DNA of 16,437 nucleotides from CAZTPH01 sp031552655 (GCA_031552655.1 JAVBML010000038.1:1-16437), one strand, 5' to 3'. Counted from the stretch's first letter, positions 6,679 to 14,194 are shown. The notes: a model not told the origin generated them from the sequence alone. Numbers and translations are program-made.

Positions 6679-9143
6679 TGTCTATTAGGAAGAAAATTTC
6701 ATTGGCTGCTCTTTTGGTAATTTTGGGCATAGCCATTTGGTGTTGGCTTAACACTCTTTGGGGACTCAAGGCAACCGTGGAAGCGATAAAATTATTCTGT
6801 CCCAGCGAAATATCCGTGGAACATATAGGGGGCAAAGTTAGTGGTACCATGGTTCTGGAAAATATTCACTTTGAAGATAGCAATTTAGCACTAACCATAA
6901 AACAGCTAGAGATAAAAATTTCGCCCCATAAATTATTGATTGGAAAAACTCCCATTCGTACTATAAATATAAACAATTTAGAAATCATTGATAAAACAAC
7001 GGGGCAATTAGAGAGCACTTTCACTTTTGGTAAAATCATTGCCAGTGTGCCATCACTTTTAATTCGCCTAGCACTCACCGAAACTCTAGCTATCAAAAAT
7101 TTAATCCTGAAAAATTCACAACGCCAACCAAAAATCATCGAACAAATATATCTGCAAGTTAAAGTAAAAAATAAAAAAATTGAACTACTAAAAATAGAAC
7201 TAGGTACCGGTGATACTAAAATTGATATCCAGGGAACCAAAAATACATTGCGTTGGCAAGTAAATATCCCTGCCATTGATCTTTTCTTGCCAAAAACCAT
7301 GGGAGCATTGCATAGCCAAGGTAATATTATTTATAACGATAAGATATTAGAAACCAAAGCCGCCATGGATTTAGTTAATTTTGCTCATGGTGAAATCTAT
7401 CTTAGTAAAATTACTTCCCAGATGGAAATCGAGGATACACAAAATAGAAAAATAAACCTAGATATCCACGTGGATAATCTTAAAAATCATGGGCTGATTC
7501 TGGATAAAATTTCACTCCATGCTCAAGGACAAACCACCGTAAAAAACAAAAATGAATTAAAATTTAACATCGCCACTACTAAAAGTAATCTATTGTTACC
7601 TGAGGATTCCAGCAAGAAATCAATAACCTTAAATGGCATAGCCATCGATGGCTTAATAAATAAAAAAGGATTAGCAGCGAAGCTGCATACCATGATCAAC
7701 GCTGAAGAACCATTAATTATGGCAATAAAGCTACCAAAATTTCGTCTCCCCTTGGCTAAGGCGGGGAAGCAACCACTACTGGGTGAATTACATTGGCATA
7801 GCGTAAATCTAAATTTCTTGCAAACCATTTTCCCCCAGGTAGCTGATATTCGGGGGGCGCTAGAGACTAATTTATTTTTTACAGGAAATCTCGATGAACC
7901 TAATGTACGTGGCACCATTAATCTCCGCAATATCCACCTAAAAATTCCTAGCTTAAATATAGAACCAGCGGCAATTAATCTAGATATTCACATGCAAAAT
8001 AATGGTAATATTATTTGCCATGGTAGCCTAGGTAATTCCCAAGAATATCTAAATTTAGCTGGCGATGCCTCTTTCACATCTAATTCACTAAGGGGTAATC
8101 TATCTTTGGAAGGCAAAAACTTTCCCCTGGCTAACACCAAGGAATACAAAATTATTTGCTCCCCAAAATTATCACTAAAATTTGCTAATAACCAATTAGT
8201 ACTAGCGGGAGATATACTACTAAACAGCGCTACAATTAAACCAATGGATTTCAGTACCTACGATTTCTTACCCCATGAATTAACCTATAAGACTTCAAAA
8301 AAAACCGCCCCCAAAGTGATGACTAGGAGTCATATCACCCTTGATCTCGGTGAACAAACCTACATAGATATCATGGGCCTAAACAGTAAAATTAAGGGAT
8401 TTTTAGAAATAAGCGATGATCCTCAAAAAACCACCCTTGCCAATGGAAAAATCACAGCTCACAATGGGTTCTATCAAATTTATAAGCAAAAATTGAAGAT
8501 TCTTAAAGGAGAATTAATATTTCTAAATAGTCCCCTAGGGAATCCCAAAATAGATATAGTAGCGGCAAAGGAGTTCCTCAATGCTAATCAATTCTCTTTT
8601 TTTAATAATAAAAACCAAGGATTACAAGTAGGAGCAAAAATTTGTGGCACCCTCGCTCATCCCGAAACCATCCTATTTTCTAATCCCCCGGGTCTAAGTC
8701 ATGCAGATATATTATCGTACTTAGTCACGGGCCAACCCCTAGAAAATATATCAGAAAATAGTGGGAAATTACTTTTACAGTTTGCCACTACCATGAATAT
8801 TAGAGATACCAACGACGATTGGCTTAACAAATTCAAAAAAAAATTCAACTTTAGTGAATTTGGTTTAGTTGAAGAGATTGCAAAGGTGGAATCCGAATTA
8901 AAAGACGAAAAATCCAAAAAGGAAAATAATTCATCAAAGAATTCTTCATTTTTAACCAACACCGCATTTGTTTTGGGAAAATATCTAACACCCAAAATCT
9001 GGGTAGGCTATAGCATTGGCTTAGCAAACCAAACTAGTATTTTTCGTATTAAATACTACTTTGGAAAATATTTTGCCCTGCGCAGCGAAAACAACAGCGG
9101 GGGCAGTAGTGCCGTGGACCTTATCTATACCATAGAACGCTAG
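6678..9143 (+). CDS. tamB: Translocation and assembly module protein TamB (short form)
   Basis: Inner-membrane-anchored periplasmic bridge protein of the AsmA/TamB superfamily, implicated in phospholipid transport to the outer membrane and, with TamA, in outer-membrane protein assembly. The ATG at 6678 shares its A with the TAA of the preceding gene, indicating translational coupling; a TTG at 6666 is the only upstream alternative. The 821 residues are much shorter than E. coli TamB (1259). There is one N-terminal membrane helix (about residues 8-28), a long beta-rich middle, and a C-terminal TamB domain with LGKYLTPKIWVGYSIGL and a terminal aromatic strand ending VDLIYTIER. A lysine- and serine-rich linker sits at about 740-765. 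tamA, the usual partner, is not adjacent; a PP-loop enzyme takes its place. The 3' end converges on tig with a 14-bp gap and no terminator. Confidence 0.9.
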   Translation: MSIRKKISLAALLVILGIAIWCWLNTLWGLKATVEAIKLFCPSEISVEHIGGKVSGTMVLENIHFEDSNLALTIKQLEIKISPHKLLIGKTPIRTININNLEIIDKTTGQLESTFTFGKIIASVPSLLIRLALTETLAIKNLILKNSQRQPKIIEQIYLQVKVKNKKIELLKIELGTGDTKIDIQGTKNTLRWQVNIPAIDLFLPKTMGALHSQGNIIYNDKILETKAAMDLVNFAHGEIYLSKITSQMEIEDTQNRKINLDIHVDNLKNHGLILDKISLHAQGQTTVKNKNELKFNIATTKSNLLLPEDSSKKSITLNGIAIDGLINKKGLAAKLHTMINAEEPLIMAIKLPKFRLPLAKAGKQPLLGELHWHSVNLNFLQTIFPQVADIRGALETNLFFTGNLDEPNVRGTINLRNIHLKIPSLNIEPAAINLDIHMQNNGNIICHGSLGNSQEYLNLAGDASFTSNSLRGNLSLEGKNFPLANTKEYKIICSPKLSLKFANNQLVLAGDILLNSATIKPMDFSTYDFLPHELTYKTSKKTAPKVMTRSHITLDLGEQTYIDIMGLNSKIKGFLEISDDPQKTTLANGKITAHNGFYQIYKQKLKILKGELIFLNSPLGNPKIDIVAAKEFLNANQFSFFNNKNQGLQVGAKICGTLAHPETILFSNPPGLSHADILSYLVTGQPLENISENSGKLLLQFATTMNIRDTNDDWLNKFKKKFNFSEFGLVEEIAKVESELKDEKSKKENNSSKNSSFLTNTAFVLGKYLTPKIWVGYSIGLANQTSIFRIKYYFGKYFALRSENNSGGSSAVDLIYTIER

Positions 9144-9157
9144 AGCAAATAAACTGA

Positions 9158-10483
9158 CTATTTTGCATTAGAATTATTCATCAAATCAGCATAGTCAATG
9201 GTACGATCAATGACTTTCATAGTGGAAGCTAAGTGATCAATGGTTTTTTCTTCCAGTAGTTCTGATTTAACCAAATCTAGTTGCCTATTATCCGCCATAA
9301 TATTTTTAATCATTGCTTCACGGCGATCATGATTTGGTACCAAATCATCTATCCTTTTGCGCACTTCCACCAGCTCCACTTTTAATTCATACTCCCTAGC
9401 AATCTCAGCTAATAATAAACCTAGGGATACATTGCGCTTAGCATTTTCAATGAAATCATTTTTAGGAAATGCGGGGATAGCTCTATCACCCCCCCTAGAC
9501 CCATGGTGCCTCTGCCAAGCTTTCTCCTGGCGTCCCAATTCCCGTTCTACCAATTTCTTGGGTACATCCACATTATGTACTTCCAATAGCTTAGCCATAA
9601 TTTCATTTTTAAATCTTCCCCTAAGAATTCTAGCCAACTCACGCTCCAATTGTATTCTAATTTCGGTTCTTAGCTTTTCCATGCCACCGCTAACTCTAAG
9701 TTTAGATGCAAATTCATCATTCAAAGCAGGTAGTATGGGGCGGCTAATTTTATTAACTTTAACTGTAAAATTAGCCCTGCGATCTGCTAAATTCTTATCC
9801 TCATGGGTGCTGGGCATCTGCAATGCATATTGCTTTTCACTGCCCACTTTCAAACCATGAAGATGCTGCTCAAAAGCAGACCACGTAGCTCCGTCACCTA
9901 GAACAACTTTGACTCCTTCTCCATGCCTAGATTCAGTTTCACCTGCCTCATTTGGATCGGAAACCATGGTAAAATCAATTTCTAAGCGATCACCAAGCTG
10001 AGCTTCGTAGGCATTATCATCTATATCTTGCCATTCTCCATAGCTTTTACGTAAATCTTCCAAAACTCGATCCACGTTAATATCTTCTACCTTAGAGTTA
10101 TCTCTCGTAACTTCTACCTCTTTCATATCCTGAAGTTTAATTTCGGGATAGATCTCCAGAGTAGCGCTAAAGTCACAATCTCCATCGGTGGTACTAGATT
10201 TAATTTCTATAGTTGGTTGATCCACGGGATGCAAATTATGCCGCTCAATTGCTTCCAAATAACTGTCGCGAATTGCATCCTGCATAGCCTGGATCCTAGC
10301 TGTTCCATGGTATCGCTTTCTAATTACTTCCGAAGGAATCTTTCCAATGCGGAATCCTGGAATCTTCACCTGGGATGAAATCTTGCGTAGTTGTTCATTA
10401 ACTTTGCTGTCTATATCAGCTGTAGGGATTATTATATCTAATCTACGTTCAAGACCGGGTAAGTTTATTAGAGTAATTTGCAT
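9158..10483 (-). CDS. tig: Trigger factor, ribosome-associated chaperone
   Basis: Binds near the ribosomal exit tunnel through L23 and shields nascent chains. The ATG at 10483 gives 441 residues (E. coli 432); GGTGA lies 4 nt upstream, and an earlier in-frame start at 10543 would read through tRNA-Leu and is rejected. The ribosome-binding signature GFRIGK is at residues 43-48, the same position as in E. coli. A PPIase (FKBP-like) domain occupies about 150-245, and the helical C-terminal arms follow to about 430. The FKBP pocket is divergent: where E. coli has IPGFE this protein has WSAFE, and the FEGG strand is missing, so isomerase activity may be weak or lost (inference). tRNA-Leu(TAG) ends 21 nt upstream on the same strand. 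The usual clpP-clpX-lon neighbours are absent: tamB converges on the 3' end. Confidence 0.97.
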   Translation of the reverse strand: MQITLINLPGLERRLDIIIPTADIDSKVNEQLRKISSQVKIPGFRIGKIPSEVIRKRYHGTARIQAMQDAIRDSYLEAIERHNLHPVDQPTIEIKSSTTDGDCDFSATLEIYPEIKLQDMKEVEVTRDNSKVEDINVDRVLEDLRKSYGEWQDIDDNAYEAQLGDRLEIDFTMVSDPNEAGETESRHGEGVKVVLGDGATWSAFEQHLHGLKVGSEKQYALQMPSTHEDKNLADRRANFTVKVNKISRPILPALNDEFASKLRVSGGMEKLRTEIRIQLERELARILRGRFKNEIMAKLLEVHNVDVPKKLVERELGRQEKAWQRHHGSRGGDRAIPAFPKNDFIENAKRNVSLGLLLAEIAREYELKVELVEVRKRIDDLVPNHDRREAMIKNIMADNRQLDLVKSELLEEKTIDHLASTMKVIDRTIDYADLMNNSNAK

Positions 10484-10504
10484 AGTGTCACCAAAATTAA
10501 AAAA

Positions 10505-10586
10505 TGCGAGAGGAGAGACTCGAACTCTCACAGGCTTACCCATTGGAACCTAAATCCAACGCGTCTACCAATTCCGCCACTCTCGC
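10505..10586 (-). tRNA. tRNA-Leu (anticodon TAG), CCA not encoded
   Basis: An 82-nt class II tRNA. The acceptor stem GCGAGAG pairs perfectly with CTCTCGC, with discriminator A. The anticodon stem TTGGA/TCCAA surrounds the loop TTTAGGT, giving TAG, which reads CUN codons. The variable arm is TGGGTAAGCCT-like and the T arm is GAGAG-TTCGAGT-CTCTC. It is followed directly by a T-rich stretch, not CCA. tig begins 21 nt downstream on the same strand, suggesting a joint tRNA-mRNA transcript. Confidence 0.97.
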
Positions 10587-10607
10587 TTAAACCCAAATTA
10601 GGTCGTA

Positions 10608-10637
10608 ATCCTAACACTAAAAAATAAAAAAATCCAA
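10608..10637 (-). promoter_or_regulatory. Putative promoter of tRNA-Leu(TAG) and tig
   Basis: On the minus strand TTGGAT (10637-10632) and TAGGAT (10613-10608) are separated by 18 nt. Start of transcription would fall about 15 nt before the tRNA 5' end at 10586. It lies in the 118-bp gap after ruvX; no hairpin terminator for ruvX is visible, so read-through from upstream is also possible. Confidence 0.35.
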
Positions 10638-10704
10638 AAATAATAAGTGAATAAATAATTCTAAATTCGAGATAAAAATTAAAGCTGGCTTCCTAAGATT
10701 ATTT

Positions 10705-11130
10705 CTAGATTCCTTGCTCATTCATCCAGGCTTCTAAAATAATCCTCGCTGCAACGCTATCAACGGATTCACTTTGCAAAGCTCTATAGCCTCCTCGCTT
10801 AAATATCTCTGCCCTTGCAGATTTCGTGGTTAACATCTCCTCTATCCCGTGTACCAATAGCCCGTAGCGATCTTCCAATTGGCTAATAAATCTTTCCGCT
10901 AGCATGGTAATTTTTAAATCCCCTCCCTGAATTCTGTGAGGCACCCCAACAATCAAAGCTTCCGGCTTCCAATTCTTTACTAGACGATCCACGGCATTCC
11001 ATGGAAATACATTATTATTGCATACGAGAGGAGGTAACGCTGTGGCGCTATTGGTGATTCTCTGGCCAACAGCTACACCAATATTCCTGGTACCATAGTC
11101 AAATGCTAAAAAAATAGCATCAGTGCCCAT
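10705..11130 (-). CDS. ruvX: RuvX/YqgF-family RNase H-fold nuclease, putative pre-16S rRNA processing enzyme
   Basis: Family members have an RNase H-like fold and are linked to maturation of the 16S rRNA 5' end. The ATG at 11130 gives 141 residues (E. coli YqgF 138); an upstream TTG at 11151 would add seven residues unlike the family. Acidic positions: Asp11 in FDYGT and Asp124 in SVDSVAA are retained. The DERLT motif of the family reads EEMLTT here (Glu97-Glu98-Met99), so the glutamate is kept but the preceding Asp is Glu and the Arg is Met. FKRGGYRAL (110-118) matches the conserved EQGGYRAL. It follows the MFS gene by 56 nt on the same strand. The common neighbour yqgE is absent. No good SD is seen directly before the ATG. 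Confidence 0.92.
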   Translation of the reverse strand: MGTDAIFLAFDYGTRNIGVAVGQRITNSATALPPLVCNNNVFPWNAVDRLVKNWKPEALIVGVPHRIQGGDLKITMLAERFISQLEDRYGLLVHGIEEMLTTKSARAEIFKRGGYRALQSESVDSVAARIILEAWMNEQGI

Positions 11131-11186
11131 GGCTACGGAACAAAAAAACAATAAATAAATTTAAAGTTACTTTTACAAATAACCTC

Positions 11187-12470
11187 CTAGGTTTCATCAA
11201 ACGACCTACAATGGGTTTCCCTAATTAAACTGGCAACTATGAATGCACAAACTACACCGATCAATATAATACAATTAGCACTTAAAAAAGCACTGGCACT
11301 GTGGATATGAGTTGTAATGTCGACGCTCGCATCGATTCTATCTAGTAGCCATCCATACACGGGAACCAACGCACCTGCAGCCACTATGAGAGTAGAAGCT
11401 ATGCTCGTTGCCGTTGCTGAAACTGCCTTGGGATTATTTTCAGAAATTACGGGGTAGCCAATAACTTGCGCGCTGCAGCAAAAGCCCATTAGAAGGTATA
11501 GAATCATTTCAACAGCCCGAGGTAATATAGGAGCAAATACAGATATGGCAATCACAATAATGCATAGAATGGCGCCCATAATCATGGGAAGCTTTCTTAG
11601 TTTAAGACGATCGGAGATCCAGCCAGCGGTGGGAGAACCGATAATCATACCAACAAATATCATGCTAATTATATTGGTAGCATCTATTTTATCAAATCGA
11701 TGTACTTGCATTAAATATTGGGTACCCCAGGCACCGCCCAAGATTAGCACCGGTATATTAGTCAAACAAGTATAGAGACCCGCTAGCCAATTTTGCCGAT
11801 TGGCTAATACTAAACCCAATGATCCAAAAAAGTTTCGATCGTTTTTTGGAGAAGTTTTTAAATCATTTTTACTTCTCCCGGATACATCACGTAGCACAGC
11901 AATTTGAAGTAAAACAATGGCCAACCCCAAGGCAGATACTAGCTGTACCGCGTGGCGCCACCCAAATCTTGCCGTCAGCATAGCCAAGGGAGTTTGAGCT
12001 ATTAATCCACCAATCATTCCAATGGTGGCGATCATTCCCGATGCCAGTGCCATTTGCTTTGGCGTAAACCACTGGGAAGCCATTTTAAGTGCCGATAGAA
12101 AAGAAAAAGCGGCCATTACACCAATAATAAACCTATAAACATTCATCATGGCATAGGACGTGGAAATGGAAAATAAATAGCTAGCAATAACAGCTATGGA
12201 AAAAACGGTAACTATAATATTTCTAGTAGAGAATTTATCCAAAAGTAAACCCGCAGGAAATAAAAATAAAAGATTGCCGTAGGTAAAAGAAGCAAAAACT
12301 TGACTAATATGTTGAGCGCTAAGATTAAATTCCCTTACCAACTCATCACCTATGGCATTCAACATGTTCATTTGAATAAAAATATAGGCAAAAAATAAAG
12401 AAGAAATTATTACCATTACCCAAGAAAGTAATAGATTCTGCGGCGTAGTACTAGCGTTGATTGTTGACAT
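11187..12470 (-). CDS. Major facilitator superfamily transporter
   Basis: A 427-residue inner-membrane carrier with about 12 hydrophobic segments in two halves. MFS motif A after the second helix reads GLLLDKFSTR (residues 74-83); the second-half counterpart is GWISDRLKLRK. A polar loop rich in Lys/Asn (about 197-212, GRSKNDLKTSPKNDR) joins the halves, as is normal. The start is secure: the SD GAGGAGAG lies about 6 nt before the ATG. Overall it resembles the MFS carriers expanded in Legionella, Coxiella and Francisella that import amino acids or nucleosides during intracellular growth (Pht-like), but the substrate cannot be read from the sequence. It is divergent from an aminotransferase gene with a 252-bp spacer. 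ruvX follows on the same strand. Confidence 0.88.
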   Translation of the reverse strand: MSTINASTTPQNLLLSWVMVIISSLFFAYIFIQMNMLNAIGDELVREFNLSAQHISQVFASFTYGNLLFLFPAGLLLDKFSTRNIIVTVFSIAVIASYLFSISTSYAMMNVYRFIIGVMAAFSFLSALKMASQWFTPKQMALASGMIATIGMIGGLIAQTPLAMLTARFGWRHAVQLVSALGLAIVLLQIAVLRDVSGRSKNDLKTSPKNDRNFFGSLGLVLANRQNWLAGLYTCLTNIPVLILGGAWGTQYLMQVHRFDKIDATNIISMIFVGMIIGSPTAGWISDRLKLRKLPMIMGAILCIIVIAISVFAPILPRAVEMILYLLMGFCCSAQVIGYPVISENNPKAVSATATSIASTLIVAAGALVPVYGWLLDRIDASVDITTHIHSASAFLSANCIILIGVVCAFIVASLIRETHCRSFDET

Positions 12471-12490
12471 GCTAACTCTCCTCTATGTTT

Positions 12491-12509
12491 CTTTGTGGAC
12501 CTCACAAAG
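12491..12509. repeat. Perfect 7-bp palindrome ahead of the MFS gene (operator or leader hairpin)
   Basis: CTTTGTG and CACAAAG flank a 5-nt centre (GACCT), 21 bp upstream of the MFS ATG and just upstream of its strong SD. If transcription starts from the promoter candidate at 12531-12561, this lies in the mRNA leader and could fold next to the ribosome-binding site; as DNA it is also a good operator shape. Nearby, AGCAC is repeated directly at 12515-12519 and 12523-12527. Confidence 0.45.
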
Positions 12510-12530
12510 GGTACCAGCACCTTAGCACAG

Positions 12531-12561
12531 ATTAAAAAAAATTAAAACATGGCATTGACAA
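12531..12561 (-). promoter_or_regulatory. Putative promoter of the MFS gene
   Basis: On the minus strand TTGTCA (12561-12556) and TTTAAT (12536-12531), each five of six to consensus, are separated by 19 nt, slightly long. The predicted leader is about 54 nt and contains the palindrome at 12491-12509. Confidence 0.35.
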
Positions 12562-12614
12562 AATATTTTTCCTAAAAAATTCCATAAAAACACTCAGATA
12601 CTCCTAGCTAAGGT

Positions 12615-12620
12615 TATAAT
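12615..12620 (+). promoter_or_regulatory. Perfect -10 box upstream of the aminotransferase gene
   Basis: TATAAT at 12615-12620 lies about 100 nt before the aminotransferase ATG. No -35 match is found at 16-18 nt, so the promoter would need an activator or be weak. A perfect TTGACA at 12555-12560 is too far away to pair with it and has no good -10 of its own. Confidence 0.3.
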
Positions 12621-12722
12621 TACGGAAAAAATATTTACTAAAAATAAATAATTGATACCATGACTCTGTCAACTAAAGTAATTTAATATCTTAAATACCG
12701 AAATACCGCAGAGAAAAATTAA

Positions 12723-13991
12723 ATGGTAAAATATAAATTATCATCATTGGCTGAAAATTTAACTTCCTTGGCCATTAGCAACCTATCGGAAAAAATTGAA
12801 GCAAAAAAATCAAAGGATGGCTATCTATTTAATTTTACCGTTGGGGATTTTTCCCCCCGATACTTTCCCATACCCCGAGAATTGGAAGAGGAGATAGTAA
12901 AAGCCTATGGTGAAAAACACACCAACTACTCCTATGTGGGTGGTACGAAAGAGCTACGCGATGCTATCGCAAAGCATCTCAAGCTGCGTGGACAGTTCGA
13001 GTATAATGCAAATGAAATAATAGTTGCCAGCGGTGCAAGACCTCTAATTTATCTATTATTTAAAGTCCTAGTGGATCCCGGAGAAAAGGTTGTATACACA
13101 ATACCCTCCTGGAATACCCAGCAATTTATATACCTAAGCAATGCCGTGCCGATTACCATAACTGCGCGAGCGGAAAATAATTTTCTCATTACCGCCGATG
13201 ACCTGAAGCCTCATCTTAAAAAAGCAGTATTAGTGAATATAAATTCTCCTCTTAACCCAGCGGGAACCATTTTTAATCGAAAGCAGCTTGGAGAAATATT
13301 GGATCTCATTGTGGAGGAAAACCAAAATAGAATAAACAACAACCGGAAACCCATCTATATCTTTTTTGATATAGTCTATTGGCTATTGGTTTACCACCAC
13401 TCTTCGGAACTTAATCCCATGGAAATTAATCCTCGAATAAAAGAGTATGCTATCTTCGTCGACGGCATTTCCAAATGCTTTGCCGCCACGGGGATAAGAG
13501 TAGGTTGGGCATTTGGCCCCCAACCTATCATAGAGAAAATGCGATCCATGTTAGCTCACCTAGGTGCCTGGGCACCGAAACCGGAACAAATTGCCATCAT
13601 GCGCTATCTGGAACAATCGCACCAAGTGGATATCTATCTAAATAATATAAAATCCTCCCTATTGAAAAGACTAAATATTTTCTATGATATGATTCAAAAT
13701 CTCAAAAACTTGGGATACAGTGTGGATGCCATAAAACCCCAGGGTGCGATCTACTTAGCCATTAAAATAGATTCCATTGGCGATGCAGTAAAAACTAATT
13801 TCCCCATGAAAAATGCCGATGATATTATGAACTATCTCATGAAAAAAGCCCACTTGGCAATGGTACCTTTTCACTACTTTGGCATGGAAAAATCTCTGCC
13901 CTGGTTTAGATTATCCGTGGGAACCTGCAGCATAGATGAAACAAAGTCCGCTGCCGCCGCACTCAAACAAGCTATCATCAACCTCCATTAA
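12723..13991 (+). CDS. PLP-dependent aminotransferase, aspartate aminotransferase fold-type I
   Basis: Cytosolic amino-group transfer enzyme of the class I/II aminotransferase family. The 422 residues contain the expected PLP site: Trp130 in PSW, Asn178 in SPLNPAG, Asp216 and Tyr219 in FDIVY, Lys251 (Schiff-base lysine) in SKCFAATGIRVGW with Arg259, and Arg396 in WFRLSVG, which normally binds the substrate alpha-carboxylate. The cofactor phosphate loop reads SGARPLIY rather than the usual TxGxQxAL, a variant I associate with a less-studied roughly 420-residue group common in Bacteroidetes (moderate certainty). The amino donor cannot be assigned. The start at 12723 has only a weak SD. It is divergent from the MFS carrier, which may serve the same pathway (inference). 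No clear terminator follows. Confidence 0.9.
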   Translation: MVKYKLSSLAENLTSLAISNLSEKIEAKKSKDGYLFNFTVGDFSPRYFPIPRELEEEIVKAYGEKHTNYSYVGGTKELRDAIAKHLKLRGQFEYNANEIIVASGARPLIYLLFKVLVDPGEKVVYTIPSWNTQQFIYLSNAVPITITARAENNFLITADDLKPHLKKAVLVNINSPLNPAGTIFNRKQLGEILDLIVEENQNRINNNRKPIYIFFDIVYWLLVYHHSSELNPMEINPRIKEYAIFVDGISKCFAATGIRVGWAFGPQPIIEKMRSMLAHLGAWAPKPEQIAIMRYLEQSHQVDIYLNNIKSSLLKRLNIFYDMIQNLKNLGYSVDAIKPQGAIYLAIKIDSIGDAVKTNFPMKNADDIMNYLMKKAHLAMVPFHYFGMEKSLPWFRLSVGTCSIDETKSAAAALKQAIINLH

Positions 13992-14103
13992 ACACTTAAA
14001 TAAAAACCTTTTTCACGCTATGATTTAATTTCCTTTCAAAGGCAATAAATCACCTTGAGTAACCCAGCAAAATATAGTATCCTCTTATGCTTGCGGAAGC
14101 TAA

Positions 14104-14194
14104 GGAGAGGTGGCCGAGAGGCCGAAGGCGCTCCCCTGCTAAGGGAGTATGGGCCAAAAGCCCATCGTGGGTTCAAATCCCACCCTCTCCGCCA
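14104..14194 (+). tRNA. tRNA-Ser (anticodon GCT), CCA encoded
   Basis: A 91-nt class II tRNA. The acceptor GGAGAGG pairs with CCTCTCC, then discriminator G and an encoded CCA. The anticodon stem CTCCC/GGGAG holds the loop CTGCTAA, giving GCT (AGC/AGU). The long variable arm pairs TATGGGC-like bases with GCCCATC around AAAA. The T arm is GTGGG-TTCAAAT-CCCAC. A TATAGT (14073-14078) and a TTGAGT (14055-14060) lie upstream but only 12 nt apart, so the promoter is not settled. Confidence 0.98.

Noticed and set aside
9357..9860. 167-codon plus-strand open frame inside tig
   Set aside because: Antisense to the conserved trigger factor; serine- and leucine-rich composition is typical of a reverse-frame shadow.
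10484..10543. In-frame extension of trigger factor by 20 residues
   Set aside because: The extension is a translation of the 3' half of tRNA-Leu(TAG); the ATG at 10483 has an SD and matches the family N terminus.
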